Shown here one piece after another: positions 16,609 through 25,551 of a stretch of 64,000 bases of DNA. Both the position numbers and the translations under genes were made by a program. The DNA comes from JAAYCU01 sp964401335 (GTDB lineage: Bacteria; Planctomycetota; Phycisphaerae; UBA1845; PWPN01): NCBI GenBank assembly GCA_964401335.1, contig CAYNYK010000001.1, positions 62,001 through 126,000 of the forward strand. Direction: 5' to 3'. Each line of letters starts with the position of its first letter. Position 1 is the stretch's first letter. A model generated the notes under the pieces. It searched no databases. It was given only the letters and a program-made list of their open reading frames with translations, and had not been told where the DNA came from.

Positions 16609-17400
16609 TTACAGTCTTCGCATGCCAAAGCCGCCGCCGACCTCGATGCTTTCGCCCGTCGAATAATCGAGATAACCCTGAGCAAAGGCGGAGACAACCC
16701 CGGCCACGTCTTCCGGTTGCCCCCAGCGTTTGTTGATCAGCAGGCCTTCAGCGATCAGCTTGTCATATTTCTCCTTCACCCCGGCGGTCATGGGCGTCAT
16801 GATGATGCCCGGACAGACCTCCAGCACGGGGATGCCATATTCGCCCAGTCGATGGGCATAGAGTTTCGCGGCCATGCTCAGACCGGCCTTGGACACGCAG
16901 TACTCCCCGCGCGAGGGTGAGGAGGTGTAAGCGGAGATCGAGGTAATGAACAGAATCCGCGGCGCGGGTACCTTGCCCGCCTGTTTCCAGGCGATCATTT
17001 TGTTGGCCACCAGTTGAGTCAGGAAATACGGTCCCTGCAGATTGATATGGATCAAGCGTTCGAAGCTTTCCTCGGTAGATTCGAGGATATCGAGCCGCAC
17101 CTTGGGGGCCACGCCGGCGTTGTTGACCAGCAGGTCAATCCGCCCCCAGCGTTTTTCGATGGCGGCGATCATGGCCTGACGCTGTTCGGCCGAGGAGATG
17201 TCCGCCTGGAATACCTCGGCCTGTCCGCCGGTCTGCTCGATGGTGTGTTTGACTTCGTAGGCGCCTTTGGCCGTGTCCTTCGGGTCGGCTACCACGTCAT
17301 TGATCGCCACGGCAAAGCCGTCCTTCGCCAGTCGCAGGGCGATACCACGGCCGATACCCTGCCCCGCCCCGGTTACCAATGCCACAGGTTGTTCATGCAT
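16609..17400 (-). CDS. Short-chain dehydrogenase/reductase (SDR), first of a tandem pair
   Basis: Classical SDR of 263 residues. It has the NAD(P) motif TGAGQGIG near the N-terminus, an Asp-containing strand end (VAINDVV), NNAGVAPKVRLDILE, a catalytic Ser-Tyr-Lys set (TSISAYTSSPSRGEYCVSKAG) and a C-terminal GG motif (IEVGGGFGMRRL). The start at 17400 is supported by AGAGGA about 8 bases upstream. A longer frame to 17472 overlaps the neighbouring gene and adds nothing conserved. It is annotated in relatives as 3-oxoacyl-ACP reductase or gluconate-type dehydrogenase. The sugar-acid context favours the latter, but the substrate is unknown. Confidence 0.82.
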   Translation of the reverse strand: MHEQPVALVTGAGQGIGRGIALRLAKDGFAVAINDVVADPKDTAKGAYEVKHTIEQTGGQAEVFQADISSAEQRQAMIAAIEKRWGRIDLLVNNAGVAPKVRLDILESTEESFERLIHINLQGPYFLTQLVANKMIAWKQAGKVPAPRILFITSISAYTSSPSRGEYCVSKAGLSMAAKLYAHRLGEYGIPVLEVCPGIIMTPMTAGVKEKYDKLIAEGLLINKRWGQPEDVAGVVSAFAQGYLDYSTGESIEVGGGFGMRRL

Positions 17401-17461
17401 GTCGTTATTCCTCTTGCTATCCGGTCCAATCGAGATTTTCCTTGGGCGTGCCGGATACGCA

Positions 17462-18235
17462 TCATCGCCCAAGGTGCAGCCCGCCGTCGACGTGAATCAC
17501 CTCGCCCGTGGAAAAAGCCAGTTCCCCGCGAGCCAGCAGGGCGACGGCGCGGCCGACATCTTCCGGCCGCCCCCAGCGTTTGCCGGGCAGTCGGCCGTCC
17601 TTGATCCGTTGGTCATATTCCTTACGTAAATCCTCCGGCATGTTGACGTCGACCGCTGCCGGTCGCACCTCGTATACGCCGATCCCATATTCCGCCAGCC
17701 GAACGGCGAATAAGGTAGTCATCATGCTCAGGGCCGCCTTGCTCAGGCCGTAAGGCCCGCGGCCGACGTGGGGGCCGAATGTCTCTGACGGGTTGATGTT
17801 AATGATCGTCGCTCGCGGAATAATCTTTTCCTTTAGTTGGGCAATCATCAATCTGGCCGTCGCCTGAGTCAGGAAATATGGTCCCTTCAGGTTCACGTCC
17901 ATTGTTTGTTCGTAGGCTTCCTCGTCATCCACGAGCAGGTCCGTTGCCTGCGGAGGTGTCAGGCCGGCATTATTAACCAACAAGTCCAGCCGGCCGAGAT
18001 GTTCGATGCAATAATCGAGCAGGGCGTGGCGGTGTTCACGGACGGCTACGTCGGCCTGGCAGGTGTCGGCCCGCCCGCCGCCCTTGACGATCAGGTCCAC
18101 GACCTGCTCGGCCGCGGCATCGTTGTTGTTGTAATTAACCAGGACGGTAAAACCCGAGCGGGCCAGGGTCAGACAAATCCCCCGACCCAGCCCGCGGGAA
18201 CCGCCGGTCACCAGGGCAACAGGTTGTTTTTCCAT
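17462..18235 (-). CDS. Short-chain dehydrogenase/reductase (SDR), second of a tandem pair
   Basis: This is another classical SDR of 257 residues, clearly related to the one 61 bases downstream (shared PEDV, STGE and GPYFLTQ blocks), so the two look like an old tandem duplication. It has the cofactor motif TGGSRGLG, NNAGLTPPQATDLL, a catalytic Ser-Tyr-Lys set (INPSETFGPHVGRGPYGLSKAA) and the C-terminal VIHVDGGLHLGR. AGGAGG lies about 9 bases before the ATG at 18235. The substrate is not identifiable. The pair with a flavoprotein and KDG kinase suggests successive redox steps on a sugar acid. Confidence 0.82.
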   Translation of the reverse strand: MEKQPVALVTGGSRGLGRGICLTLARSGFTVLVNYNNNDAAAEQVVDLIVKGGGRADTCQADVAVREHRHALLDYCIEHLGRLDLLVNNAGLTPPQATDLLVDDEEAYEQTMDVNLKGPYFLTQATARLMIAQLKEKIIPRATIININPSETFGPHVGRGPYGLSKAALSMMTTLFAVRLAEYGIGVYEVRPAAVDVNMPEDLRKEYDQRIKDGRLPGKRWGRPEDVGRAVALLARGELAFSTGEVIHVDGGLHLGR

Positions 18236-18311
18236 GACCTTTTTCCTCCTGCGCTCATGCAAACGAATAATGTAAGGCCATCCGCCGTGATTGCCAAGCA
18301 CGCGGCGAATT

Positions 18312-19739
18312 TCATTCCAGCCCGTCGCTGCTTCCGGCGTGGATATCGGGCATGACTTCGTTCATACAGCGTGCGAGGGTATTGACAAGGTGTTCAAGAT
18401 TGGTCGTCGAAATGCACAGGGGCGGCATGATGACGATCGTGTCCGCCAACGGACGCAGGATGACGCCATAGCGGCGGGCGTGAGCACAAATTTTCGCTCC
18501 GACTTGCAGGCCGTAAGGGAAGGCCTCCCGCGTGGTCTTGTCGTGGACCAGTTCGACCCCGGCGATCAGCCCGCATTGGCGGATATTGCCTACTTGGGGA
18601 TGATCGGCCAATGGATTCAGGCTGTTGGCGAGAGTGGCGATTTTTTCGGGTAAATGTTCAAGCGTTCGATCCAATTCGAACAGGTCCAGCGATGCCAGGG
18701 CCGCCGCGCAGCCGAGTGGGTTGCCCGTAAACGTGTGTCCGTGATAAAAAGTTTTCCCCGCGTCGATCGGGCCGAGAAAGGCGTCGTAGATTTCGTCGGT
18801 GGCCAGAGTGGCGGCCAGCGGCAGATATCCGCCGGTCAGCCCCTTACTGATGCAAAGCAGATCGGGGCGGACATCCTCGTGTTCGCAGGCGAACATTTTA
18901 CCCGTCCGGCCGAAGGCGGTGGCCACCTCGTCGGCGATGAGCAGGGTGTCGTACCGGTCGCAGAGTTCGCGGATGCGCCTCAAATGCCCGGGCGGCGCGG
19001 TGATGATCCCGCCGGCGCATTGCACCAGCGGCTCGACGATGACACCGGCCACCTGGCCGCGATATTGATCGAGCAGTTCACCTACCGTCTCCGCGCAGGC
19101 CAGCTCGCAGCTTTTCGGATTTTTCCGTAACGGACATCGGTAGCAGAAGGGCGAAGGGGCGAATTCGGTCTTGAACAGCAGCGGCCGATACAGGCGGTGA
19201 AATAATTCGATCCCACCCAAAGCAACCGCGCCGATCGTGTCGCCGTGATAGGCTTCGCCGAGGGCGATGAAGCGGTCCCGCCTCTGGCTGCGATGGTGCC
19301 AATAGGCGTAGGCCATTTTGCATGCGACCTCGACGGCCGTCGAGCCATCGTCGGAATAGAACACTTTATTCAGGTTGGTCGGGGCGATGTTCACCAGCCG
19401 TTCCGCCAGTTCGATGGCCGGCGGGGAGGCCAGGCCGAGCTGCGTGGAATGGGCAATCCGCCCGAGCTGCCGCATGATCGCTTCGTCGATTTCCCGCCGC
19501 CGGTGCCCGTGGATATTGCACCACAAACTCGAATGTCCGTCGATATAGCGGTTTCCGTCCGCGTCGATGACGTATTCCCCTTCACCGCCCACGATAATCA
19601 GCGGATCAACGGCGTTCCATAAACTATGTTGTGTAAAAGGATGCCATACGTGCCGACGATCCAGTTCGATCAGCCGTCGTTGTTCCTCCGGCGATAACCG
19701 CGAAGAGCGGGATTGCATGGTTTCTTCGGGCCTGTTCAT
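18312..19739 (-). CDS. bioA: Adenosylmethionine-8-amino-7-oxononanoate aminotransferase
   Basis: BioA makes 7,8-diaminononanoate in biotin synthesis, with S-adenosylmethionine as amino donor and PLP as cofactor. The 475-residue class-III aminotransferase has the BioA-type N-terminus HVWHPFTQHSLW, HSSLWCNIHGHRRREID, YSDDGSTAVEVACKMAY and GEAYHGDTIGAV. It also has the Asp-containing LLIADEVATAFGRTG and the PLP lysine at about Lys299 in ISKGLTGG. HGHTFTGNPLGCAAAL completes the family signature. No other biotin genes are nearby. It starts the run of minus-strand genes that continues into the sugar-acid cluster 76 bp downstream. Confidence 0.93.
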   Translation of the reverse strand: MNRPEETMQSRSSRLSPEEQRRLIELDRRHVWHPFTQHSLWNAVDPLIIVGGEGEYVIDADGNRYIDGHSSLWCNIHGHRRREIDEAIMRQLGRIAHSTQLGLASPPAIELAERLVNIAPTNLNKVFYSDDGSTAVEVACKMAYAYWHHRSQRRDRFIALGEAYHGDTIGAVALGGIELFHRLYRPLLFKTEFAPSPFCYRCPLRKNPKSCELACAETVGELLDQYRGQVAGVIVEPLVQCAGGIITAPPGHLRRIRELCDRYDTLLIADEVATAFGRTGKMFACEHEDVRPDLLCISKGLTGGYLPLAATLATDEIYDAFLGPIDAGKTFYHGHTFTGNPLGCAAALASLDLFELDRTLEHLPEKIATLANSLNPLADHPQVGNIRQCGLIAGVELVHDKTTREAFPYGLQVGAKICAHARRYGVILRPLADTIVIMPPLCISTTNLEHLVNTLARCMNEVMPDIHAGSSDGLE

Positions 19740-19789
19740 CCCGCCCAGTATACTCAGAAATGCGACCGGTCATAGTGACTGATGTACTC

Positions 19790-20992
19790 TTATTTGTTCT
19801 CGGGGATGAATTGGCCGGTCCCGTCGTTGAGCAGGATCGATATGGAATCGGAATTCATGTTGGCCACGGCCAGGTCCGCCGCGCCGTCACCGTTCAAATC
19901 CTCCGCGATGACAAACGAAGGCCCCTCGCCCACGGCGATGCTTGAAGGCGGGTCAAAGGCTGTGTCGCCTCTATTGAAGAAGATCGACACATCGTCGGAG
20001 AGATTGTTGGCGACGGCCAGATCGATGCGGCCATCCTGATCGAAATCGCCAGTGGCCACGGACAGCGGATACCGGCCGGCTGACAATTCGATGGCCGGTC
20101 CAAAGCTACCCGCATCATTGAGATAGATCAAAACCGCGCCGGGGTCCGTGTTATCGTTCTCATCGCCGGAAACTGTTACGATCAGATCAGCCCAAGCGTC
20201 ATGGTTGATATCCTGAACGGCCAGCGCGGAAGGGGTACGGGTCGATCCGATGGACCACTCACCGGTGACTTCGAAGTTCTCCGACTCGTTGCCTCTTAAA
20301 ATCAGGATTTTGTCATACTTCTGAGCGACGACCAGGTCGATCCACCCGTCATGATCGAAATCGCCGGTGGCCACGCTGCGGGGCTGCGCGTCGGGATCGT
20401 TCAACTTGATAGTTCCGACGGTAAAGACGCCCTGCCCGTCGTTACGAAAAATCCAAACATCATTGCCGATGCCGTTGACGGCGACCAGGTCGAGATCGCT
20501 GTCTCCATCGAGGTCTGCCGTGGCAACCGCCCAGGGCGGCCAGCCAAGATAAATCTCCCTTGCCGGCTCGAAGCTGCCATCGCCCCGATTGAAGAGAACG
20601 GCCAGCCGAAAACCGGCGGTGACCACGAGATCGGTATCGCCGTCGGCATCCCAATCGCCACCGGCGATAGATAGGGGGGTATCGCCCACCTGAGCGTTGC
20701 TCCCCACCGTAAAGGAAGCGGCCCCGTCGTTGAACAAGGTAGTCACGTTGGCCCGGCTGAAGTTGGCGACGACCAGATCGGGGGCAAGGTTATTGTTCAG
20801 ATCACCTGCGAAAAGAGCGACTGGATTAGCCCCGTCAAGGGGTACGCATTCCGACGCCGACAGGCCGCAAGCGGTGATAAGGGCGTAGTTTGCCGGCCCA
20901 AGTGTTCCGCCGCAGCCGGCCCCGACCAGGCCGGCCACTTCCAACAATAGCAGAATCCGCACAAGGCAAACAGGATGAAACAAGTTCGGCAT
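19790..20992 (-). CDS. Secreted FG-GAP/VCBS repeat beta-propeller protein
   Basis: A 400-residue surface or exported protein. The N-terminus has a hydrophobic stretch ending in LVGAGCGGT that resembles a lipoprotein signal with a lipid-attachment Cys. The rest is seven or so FG-GAP (VCBS) blades, each with a calcium-type D-x-D-x-D loop followed by DLVVAN or DLAVAN, for example GDWDADGDTDLVV, ADLDGDSDLDLVA and GDFDQDGRIDLAVAN. Such propellers bind ligands or partners outside the cell. The start at 20992 puts the signal at the N-terminus. A longer frame to 21133 overlaps the neighbouring gene. It resembles the C-terminal half of that gene, which suggests duplication. Confidence 0.8.
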   Translation of the reverse strand: MPNLFHPVCLVRILLLLEVAGLVGAGCGGTLGPANYALITACGLSASECVPLDGANPVALFAGDLNNNLAPDLVVANFSRANVTTLFNDGAASFTVGSNAQVGDTPLSIAGGDWDADGDTDLVVTAGFRLAVLFNRGDGSFEPAREIYLGWPPWAVATADLDGDSDLDLVAVNGIGNDVWIFRNDGQGVFTVGTIKLNDPDAQPRSVATGDFDHDGWIDLVVAQKYDKILILRGNESENFEVTGEWSIGSTRTPSALAVQDINHDAWADLIVTVSGDENDNTDPGAVLIYLNDAGSFGPAIELSAGRYPLSVATGDFDQDGRIDLAVANNLSDDVSIFFNRGDTAFDPPSSIAVGEGPSFVIAEDLNGDGAADLAVANMNSDSISILLNDGTGQFIPENK

Positions 20993-21116
20993 GACATTAC
21001 TTTCAAAGAGCAAACGTACAACCCGGCGGCATCTTCCGTCTGGAATGGCATGGAGGCCATAACATCGCTGCAATTCCATGAGTTTAGATATATTGGGGCA
21101 AAGGCTCAAGAACCTT

Positions 21117-23312
21117 TCAGGGCTCTTGACCAAAGGATCGTCCGCCTCTATTGCTCAGGGTTGCGATTGTGCCGGCCGAGCGGTTCGCGGTAACCACGTC
21201 CAGATCTCCGTCGCTGTCCAGATCGAGAACCAGCAGGGCGTATGGTTCCGAACCGATACGATAAGGCCATTGCGGCTCGAAAGTGCCGTCGCCGCGGTTG
21301 AACAACAGCGATACGTCCTCGGTTTCCCTATTGGCTACGGCCAGGTCAAGGTGGCCGTCATTATCCAGGTCGCCCGCGGCGATGGCGCACGGGTATCCCC
21401 CGGTCGGATAGAAAACGGGGGCCGCGAAATGGCCTCGTCCGTCGTTGAGCAGGATGGCCACGGCATCGGTAAAGAGGTCGGCCAGTACCAGATCGGCGGC
21501 CTGATCGTCGTTGAGATCGGCGGCGATCAAGGCCACGGGCAGGGTGCTGTCGGCCGTCTTGCCGGAGGCGATGAAGATTAACCCGCCTTGGTTGGATAGA
21601 ATAGTGATGCCGCCGAGTTCCTCGACCATGCCGACGTGGGCATAGGCCACGTCCGGTGCGCTATCGCCGTCGAAGTCGCCGGCCGCCAAAGCCGAAAGGC
21701 TCGTGTCCCGGCCGATCACGATCCGCTCGTCCAGCCCTTCGTTCCCCTTATTAACCAGAATGGCAATCTCGTTGGTGACCATATCGATCACGGCGAGGTC
21801 GAGAGCTTCGTCCCCGTTGAAATCCGCGATAGCCGCCTGTATGGGGGCGAGTCCTGCGGCGGCATCAAGGGGGGCCGCGAACGTGCCACCGCCTTGGCTG
21901 AGCAATAGGGAAACGGTATCCGAACGAATGTTGACGGTAGCGAGGTCCGCCCGGCTGTCGCCATTGAAATCGCCGCTTACCACGAAAACGGGGTTCCTTT
22001 CGGGCAACGCGAGAGCGTGGATGGTGAATGAGCCGCGGCCATCATTGCCTATCAGCCATAACGTAGAGGATGTCGGGTCGGCCGCCGCTATGTCCAAGTC
22101 GCCGTCGCCATCCCAGTCGCCGGCGGCGAGGGCGGCCGGTTCGGTTCCCACCGCAATTTCCGAATTCGTCGCTGGCGCAACCAGCCCCACCGTTTCGGCC
22201 AGAAGCAACACCGCATCCTGCCGAAGCTGCGCATCGATAATTGGAAAAGTTTGTATGTCGAAGGTGGTATTTTTGAAACTCTGATCGAGCAGTAAATAAT
22301 CGGGTGCATCGTAGGTATTCATCAATGCCAGACTATCGCGCACATGGTACAGACCCAAAAGGTGGCCGATCTCGTGGGCGGTGATGTTCCCGATGGCCGT
22401 GCCGAGCTGTTGCGCATCAGGAGGGTGGGTGAACAGGTCCAGCGTAAAACGTTGGGTAAAAACGATGGCCTCATCCCACGGGTCCGTGTTGTATGGATCG
22501 GTGCCGGCGAGGGCCATGCCCAGCCCCTGGGGATCATAACCGCCAAAATAGACTCGGGAATACGATCCGTCCGGAGGCGAAGCATGGTCTGAATCAAGAA
22601 TGGATACGTTGAAACGGGCGAAATTTTGCCGGCAGGTGGCCACGATCCATTGTTTGACCGTTGCGGTTTGGCCCGCATACCGCCCGTCAATGTCCTCGGC
22701 GTCGAAGGGGTGGATTTTGATCGATCCGACCCCGGGAATGGCGATCTGCGCTGCGTTAAAATCCAATAGGACTATCTGGCTTTGGGGTCTGGGTACGGTT
22801 TGTCCATGTTCGACGCGAGCGGAAATCTCGTAATTGCCCTCGACACGCCGGCCGAACGCTGCCTGGGTAATGACCGCGAAATACGGCTCCGAGCCGTGAC
22901 GTACGATCTGATCGATGGACGGGTCGAGACTTCCGGGACGGGTTGTATCGTTATCGTTGAGGGCGAACAATTTGCCGTTTGCATCGAAAACCGCCAATAT
23001 CGTATCGAGGTCTGCCGTTTGGGTACGCACTTCGAGGATGAGGTGGTCGCCGGCTTGCAACGACCCCAGGGCGAAATAATCCGCTATTTCGGTCTCCGTG
23101 CCAAGGTAGATCTTTCCACGTAGCAAGGCACGGCCAAGGGTATCCCACTGGACAATCGTCGCTTTTTCCAATGAACCATTCGGTTCCTGCTCATTGGTTG
23201 CTGGAATATCCGAGGGCGTATCGTCCGGGGTGGTATGGGGTAAACAGTTCAAGTCTGGCATGATCGTTAGGCCCAGAATGATCCAGACGAGGGGGGTCTT
23301 GACCGAGGTCAT
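21117..23312 (-). CDS. Secreted metzincin metalloprotease with PPC domain and FG-GAP propeller
   Basis: A 731-residue exported multidomain protein. An N-terminal signal (TPLVWIILGLTIM...LNC) is followed by a pre-peptidase C-terminal (PPC) domain at about residues 42-165 (EQEPNGSLEKATIV...DYFALGSLQAGDHLILEV). Next is a matrixin-like protease with the zinc motif HEIGHLLGLYH at residues 313-323 and a downstream Met331 that can serve as the Met-turn. Residues ~385-725 are seven FG-GAP blades with D-x-D-x-D calcium loops. Metzincins of this type cleave extracellular proteins, and the propeller may target it. It sits directly upstream of a second FG-GAP gene on the same strand. Confidence 0.82.
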   Translation of the reverse strand: MTSVKTPLVWIILGLTIMPDLNCLPHTTPDDTPSDIPATNEQEPNGSLEKATIVQWDTLGRALLRGKIYLGTETEIADYFALGSLQAGDHLILEVRTQTADLDTILAVFDANGKLFALNDNDTTRPGSLDPSIDQIVRHGSEPYFAVITQAAFGRRVEGNYEISARVEHGQTVPRPQSQIVLLDFNAAQIAIPGVGSIKIHPFDAEDIDGRYAGQTATVKQWIVATCRQNFARFNVSILDSDHASPPDGSYSRVYFGGYDPQGLGMALAGTDPYNTDPWDEAIVFTQRFTLDLFTHPPDAQQLGTAIGNITAHEIGHLLGLYHVRDSLALMNTYDAPDYLLLDQSFKNTTFDIQTFPIIDAQLRQDAVLLLAETVGLVAPATNSEIAVGTEPAALAAGDWDGDGDLDIAAADPTSSTLWLIGNDGRGSFTIHALALPERNPVFVVSGDFNGDSRADLATVNIRSDTVSLLLSQGGGTFAAPLDAAAGLAPIQAAIADFNGDEALDLAVIDMVTNEIAILVNKGNEGLDERIVIGRDTSLSALAAGDFDGDSAPDVAYAHVGMVEELGGITILSNQGGLIFIASGKTADSTLPVALIAADLNDDQAADLVLADLFTDAVAILLNDGRGHFAAPVFYPTGGYPCAIAAGDLDNDGHLDLAVANRETEDVSLLFNRGDGTFEPQWPYRIGSEPYALLVLDLDSDGDLDVVTANRSAGTIATLSNRGGRSFGQEP

Positions 23313-23394
23313 TTTCGCACCGCCTCACGGCCTTCCCAGGCCACCTAAAGCGATCAGACTGCCAGCCGCCCAATGGCACAATTATAAAAGAAAA

Positions 23395-23421
23395 CACCGG
23401 GCGTCCGAAGACAGCCCGGTG
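23395..23421 (-). terminator. Terminator-like hairpin without an upstream gene
   Basis: An 8-bp inverted repeat (CACCGGGC at 23395-23402, GCCCGGTG at 23414-23421) is followed, reading the minus strand, by a T-rich run TTTTCTTTT. This is the form of an intrinsic terminator for minus-strand transcription. No minus-strand gene lies between it and 24031, so it may end a small RNA transcribed from the AT-rich spacer or lie in the leader of the metzincin gene. Confidence 0.45.
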
Positions 23422-23907
23422 CTTTCCGGAGGGGAAAAGCTTTATGGTTATCACCGCAAGCCAAACAACTCAGCGGTGGTTATCCTCAAAAGAATCTTAA
23501 ACCACCCCTAATAATATACTCACGATAATCGAAGATTTCAAGTTCCTCAAGTCCCTCCCATTAAAATTCATTTGTGAATTGTTGTGCGAACTGGGCTTTC
23601 ATTACCCTCACCGGAAGAAAAAAAACCTACATCCGCATGATTCCTTATCAGATTATCCATATTCCAATTATAATTGTCGGCAGAAAGGTGTTATTTTCTC
23701 CAATATTCCCTATTACAGCATCGAGAACTGAACTCCGATTCCACTTTTAATATTGCTTGCAAAAATGTTCTTCGGAGTCGGGAAAGTGATGGATTTCCGA
23801 CATTTGTTGCGAAGCGTATTTTACTCCATTCTTTCCCAATTGCCTGTTTTAACTGGCAGGTGTTTCTCCCCGCCAGCTAATTGTTATACAGGTAGACGAG
23901 TGACGAA

Positions 23908-23935
23908 TTGAAAAACTCACAGGTTGTGCTATTTT
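23908..23935 (+). promoter_or_regulatory. Possible sigma-70-type promoter for the downstream GH-like gene
   Basis: TTGAAA (23908-23913) and TATTTT (23930-23935) are spaced by 16 bases within the AT-rich spacer, about 100 bp before the ATG at 24032. Consensus match is moderate, and planctomycete promoters are poorly known. Confidence 0.25.
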
Positions 23936-24031
23936 TTTGGGTAATTCAAGGTTTTTACCTACTTGCCTGGTCTTTCGGCGGGTTTTTCTGTGTCCTTTTT
24001 ACCTTCCATGAATCCGCTTCGGAAATATGCC

Positions 24032-25544
24032 ATGAAAATACACCCTATTATTGAGCTGGTCGGCCTCTGTTGGATTTGCGGGATCATTGCCGAGGTGAGG
24101 GCTCAGCCCACGGGCTTCGAATTGCCCGGCCTTCCATTCACCAGCGAGAATCACTTGGTCGCCGCCACCGTTTTTCACTGGTTTGCCTGGCAGGAGGGTT
24201 GCGACACTTGGCCGCCATCCAAATCCTGCGGACAGGCCTCGGGACTATGGCGTCCCCAGGAAGGTCGCGATCAATGGACCGGAGAGCCGGACTTCTGGGT
24301 CCGGCAGATCAAGGACATCATGGATGCCAACATCGACATCATGTATGTTCACCTCTATCCCGGCATGGAAGAACAGCGGATTAATCTCTTCGCGGCCATG
24401 TACCAATTGCGTCGGGCCGGTTTCGATGTGCCTAGAGCCGTACCCTTTCTCGACCCCGCCTTATGCTGGGAACACCACACGCTTGATCTGGCTACCGAGG
24501 AGGGCAAGGACCGATGGGTGGAACAGTATGTTCGTTTCTTTCATCAGTATTTCAAGGCCAATCCCGATCCTACGGCGATCGATTATCTCGGTACCATCGA
24601 TGGCCGTATCATGCTGAATACCTGGCTGATGGGTTACATAAAAAACCACGACAAGCTTACCCGCCGCGATGTGCAAAGCCGCCTCGCCGCGCGCTTGGGT
24701 GATCGCCATTCGATCTTCAAAAACCCCGTCTATCAAATCGCCACCCCGTCCTTTTTCGAGGACAGCGAATACCCGCTGTGGTCCGATCAGTTGGATCGTC
24801 AGTTTGCTACCCCCGGTTNNNNNNNNNNGCTATACGGTCAAGCCCGGCGTCTCAAACCAGAACATCGTTGCCCCCGGTTATTTCCTGCCCCGCCGCGGCG
24901 GCAAGGAATACAAGGAGGCTTGGCGGAAAGTTCTTAACCACGGCCCGATCCACAAGCGCGTTTTTATTGAATCCTGGAATGAGTACGACGAGTCTACCGG
25001 CATCTACGCCGCTGATCCGGGTCCACCTTTTATTTCCCCCGACAACCGGAGTGGTAACGATCATGACGTCTGGTCTGATACGAAGAACCCGCGTGAATAC
25101 ATCGACACGACGCATCATTTCGCCTCGTTGTTCAATGGTCGGCCCGCCCGCGATGCCGAGTTCATCGGTCATAACCTTCCGTCCCGTATGACGCCGGGTC
25201 AAACGTTATCCGCGGAAATCGTGGTCCGAAATCGGGGCAACGAAAAATGGTCCGCTGCCGCCGGTTTCCAGCTTACGGTCGAGGAAACGCCGTTTTGCCG
25301 CGGCCCGATCATGATGGATGACCGGGACCCAATGGATGAAATCGCCCGATTCGGCGGTATTTTTCGCGGTCGGCCGAAAATCTTCCGGCTGCAAATGACC
25401 GCCCCTGAAAAACAAGGTCGATACGATTTGTATTTTCAGATGCAAAAAAAAGACACCGGCCTGTTCGGCCGGCGTTTTCGTCTGTCCATGGAAGTGGTTG
25501 CTCCGGCCCCTCCTATTTCCGGTCCTTCTACCGCGACCGAGTAA
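24032..25544 (+). CDS. Secreted glycoside-hydrolase-like protein (GH99/GH71-like), interrupted by an assembly gap
   Basis: Exported protein of about 500 residues with a signal peptide (start to VRAQP). It is followed by a TIM-barrel-like domain with GHMLD-type spacing: VAATVFHWFAWQEG, DIMYVHLYPGMEEQRINLFAAMYQLRRAGFDVPRAVPFLDP and, after the gap, VFIESWNEYDESTGIY, where Glu and Asp residues could be catalytic. The last ~110 residues form an Ig-like domain (PSRMTPGQTLSAEIVVRNRGNEKW). The 10-N gap at 24819-24828 shifts the frame, so the gene is not really broken. The ATG at 24032 is chosen because it starts the signal peptide. The family assignment is tentative and the substrate unknown. Confidence 0.65.
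24819..24828. other. Assembly gap (10 N) inside the GH-like gene
   Basis: Ten N bases of unknown true length join two parts of one coding sequence that are in different frames. The number of missing bases is therefore not 10 or a simple multiple of three relative to it. Confidence 0.99.
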
Positions 25545-25551
25545 ACAAGAG

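Larger units (their letters stand above)
23313..24031. other. 719-bp non-coding, AT-richer spacer
   Basis: No convincing gene is present. The segment from about 23500 to 23960 is clearly richer in A and T than its surroundings. A plus-strand frame of 68 codons at 23674 has no signal, no good ribosome site and no recognisable features. The spacer lies between two divergent genes, so both promoters should be here. It also contains a terminator-like hairpin on the minus strand at 23395-23421 that has no obvious gene to terminate. Confidence 0.6.

Noticed and set aside
23674..23880. 68-codon plus-strand frame in the AT-rich spacer
   Set aside because: No ribosome site, no domain and no typical composition; treated as non-coding.
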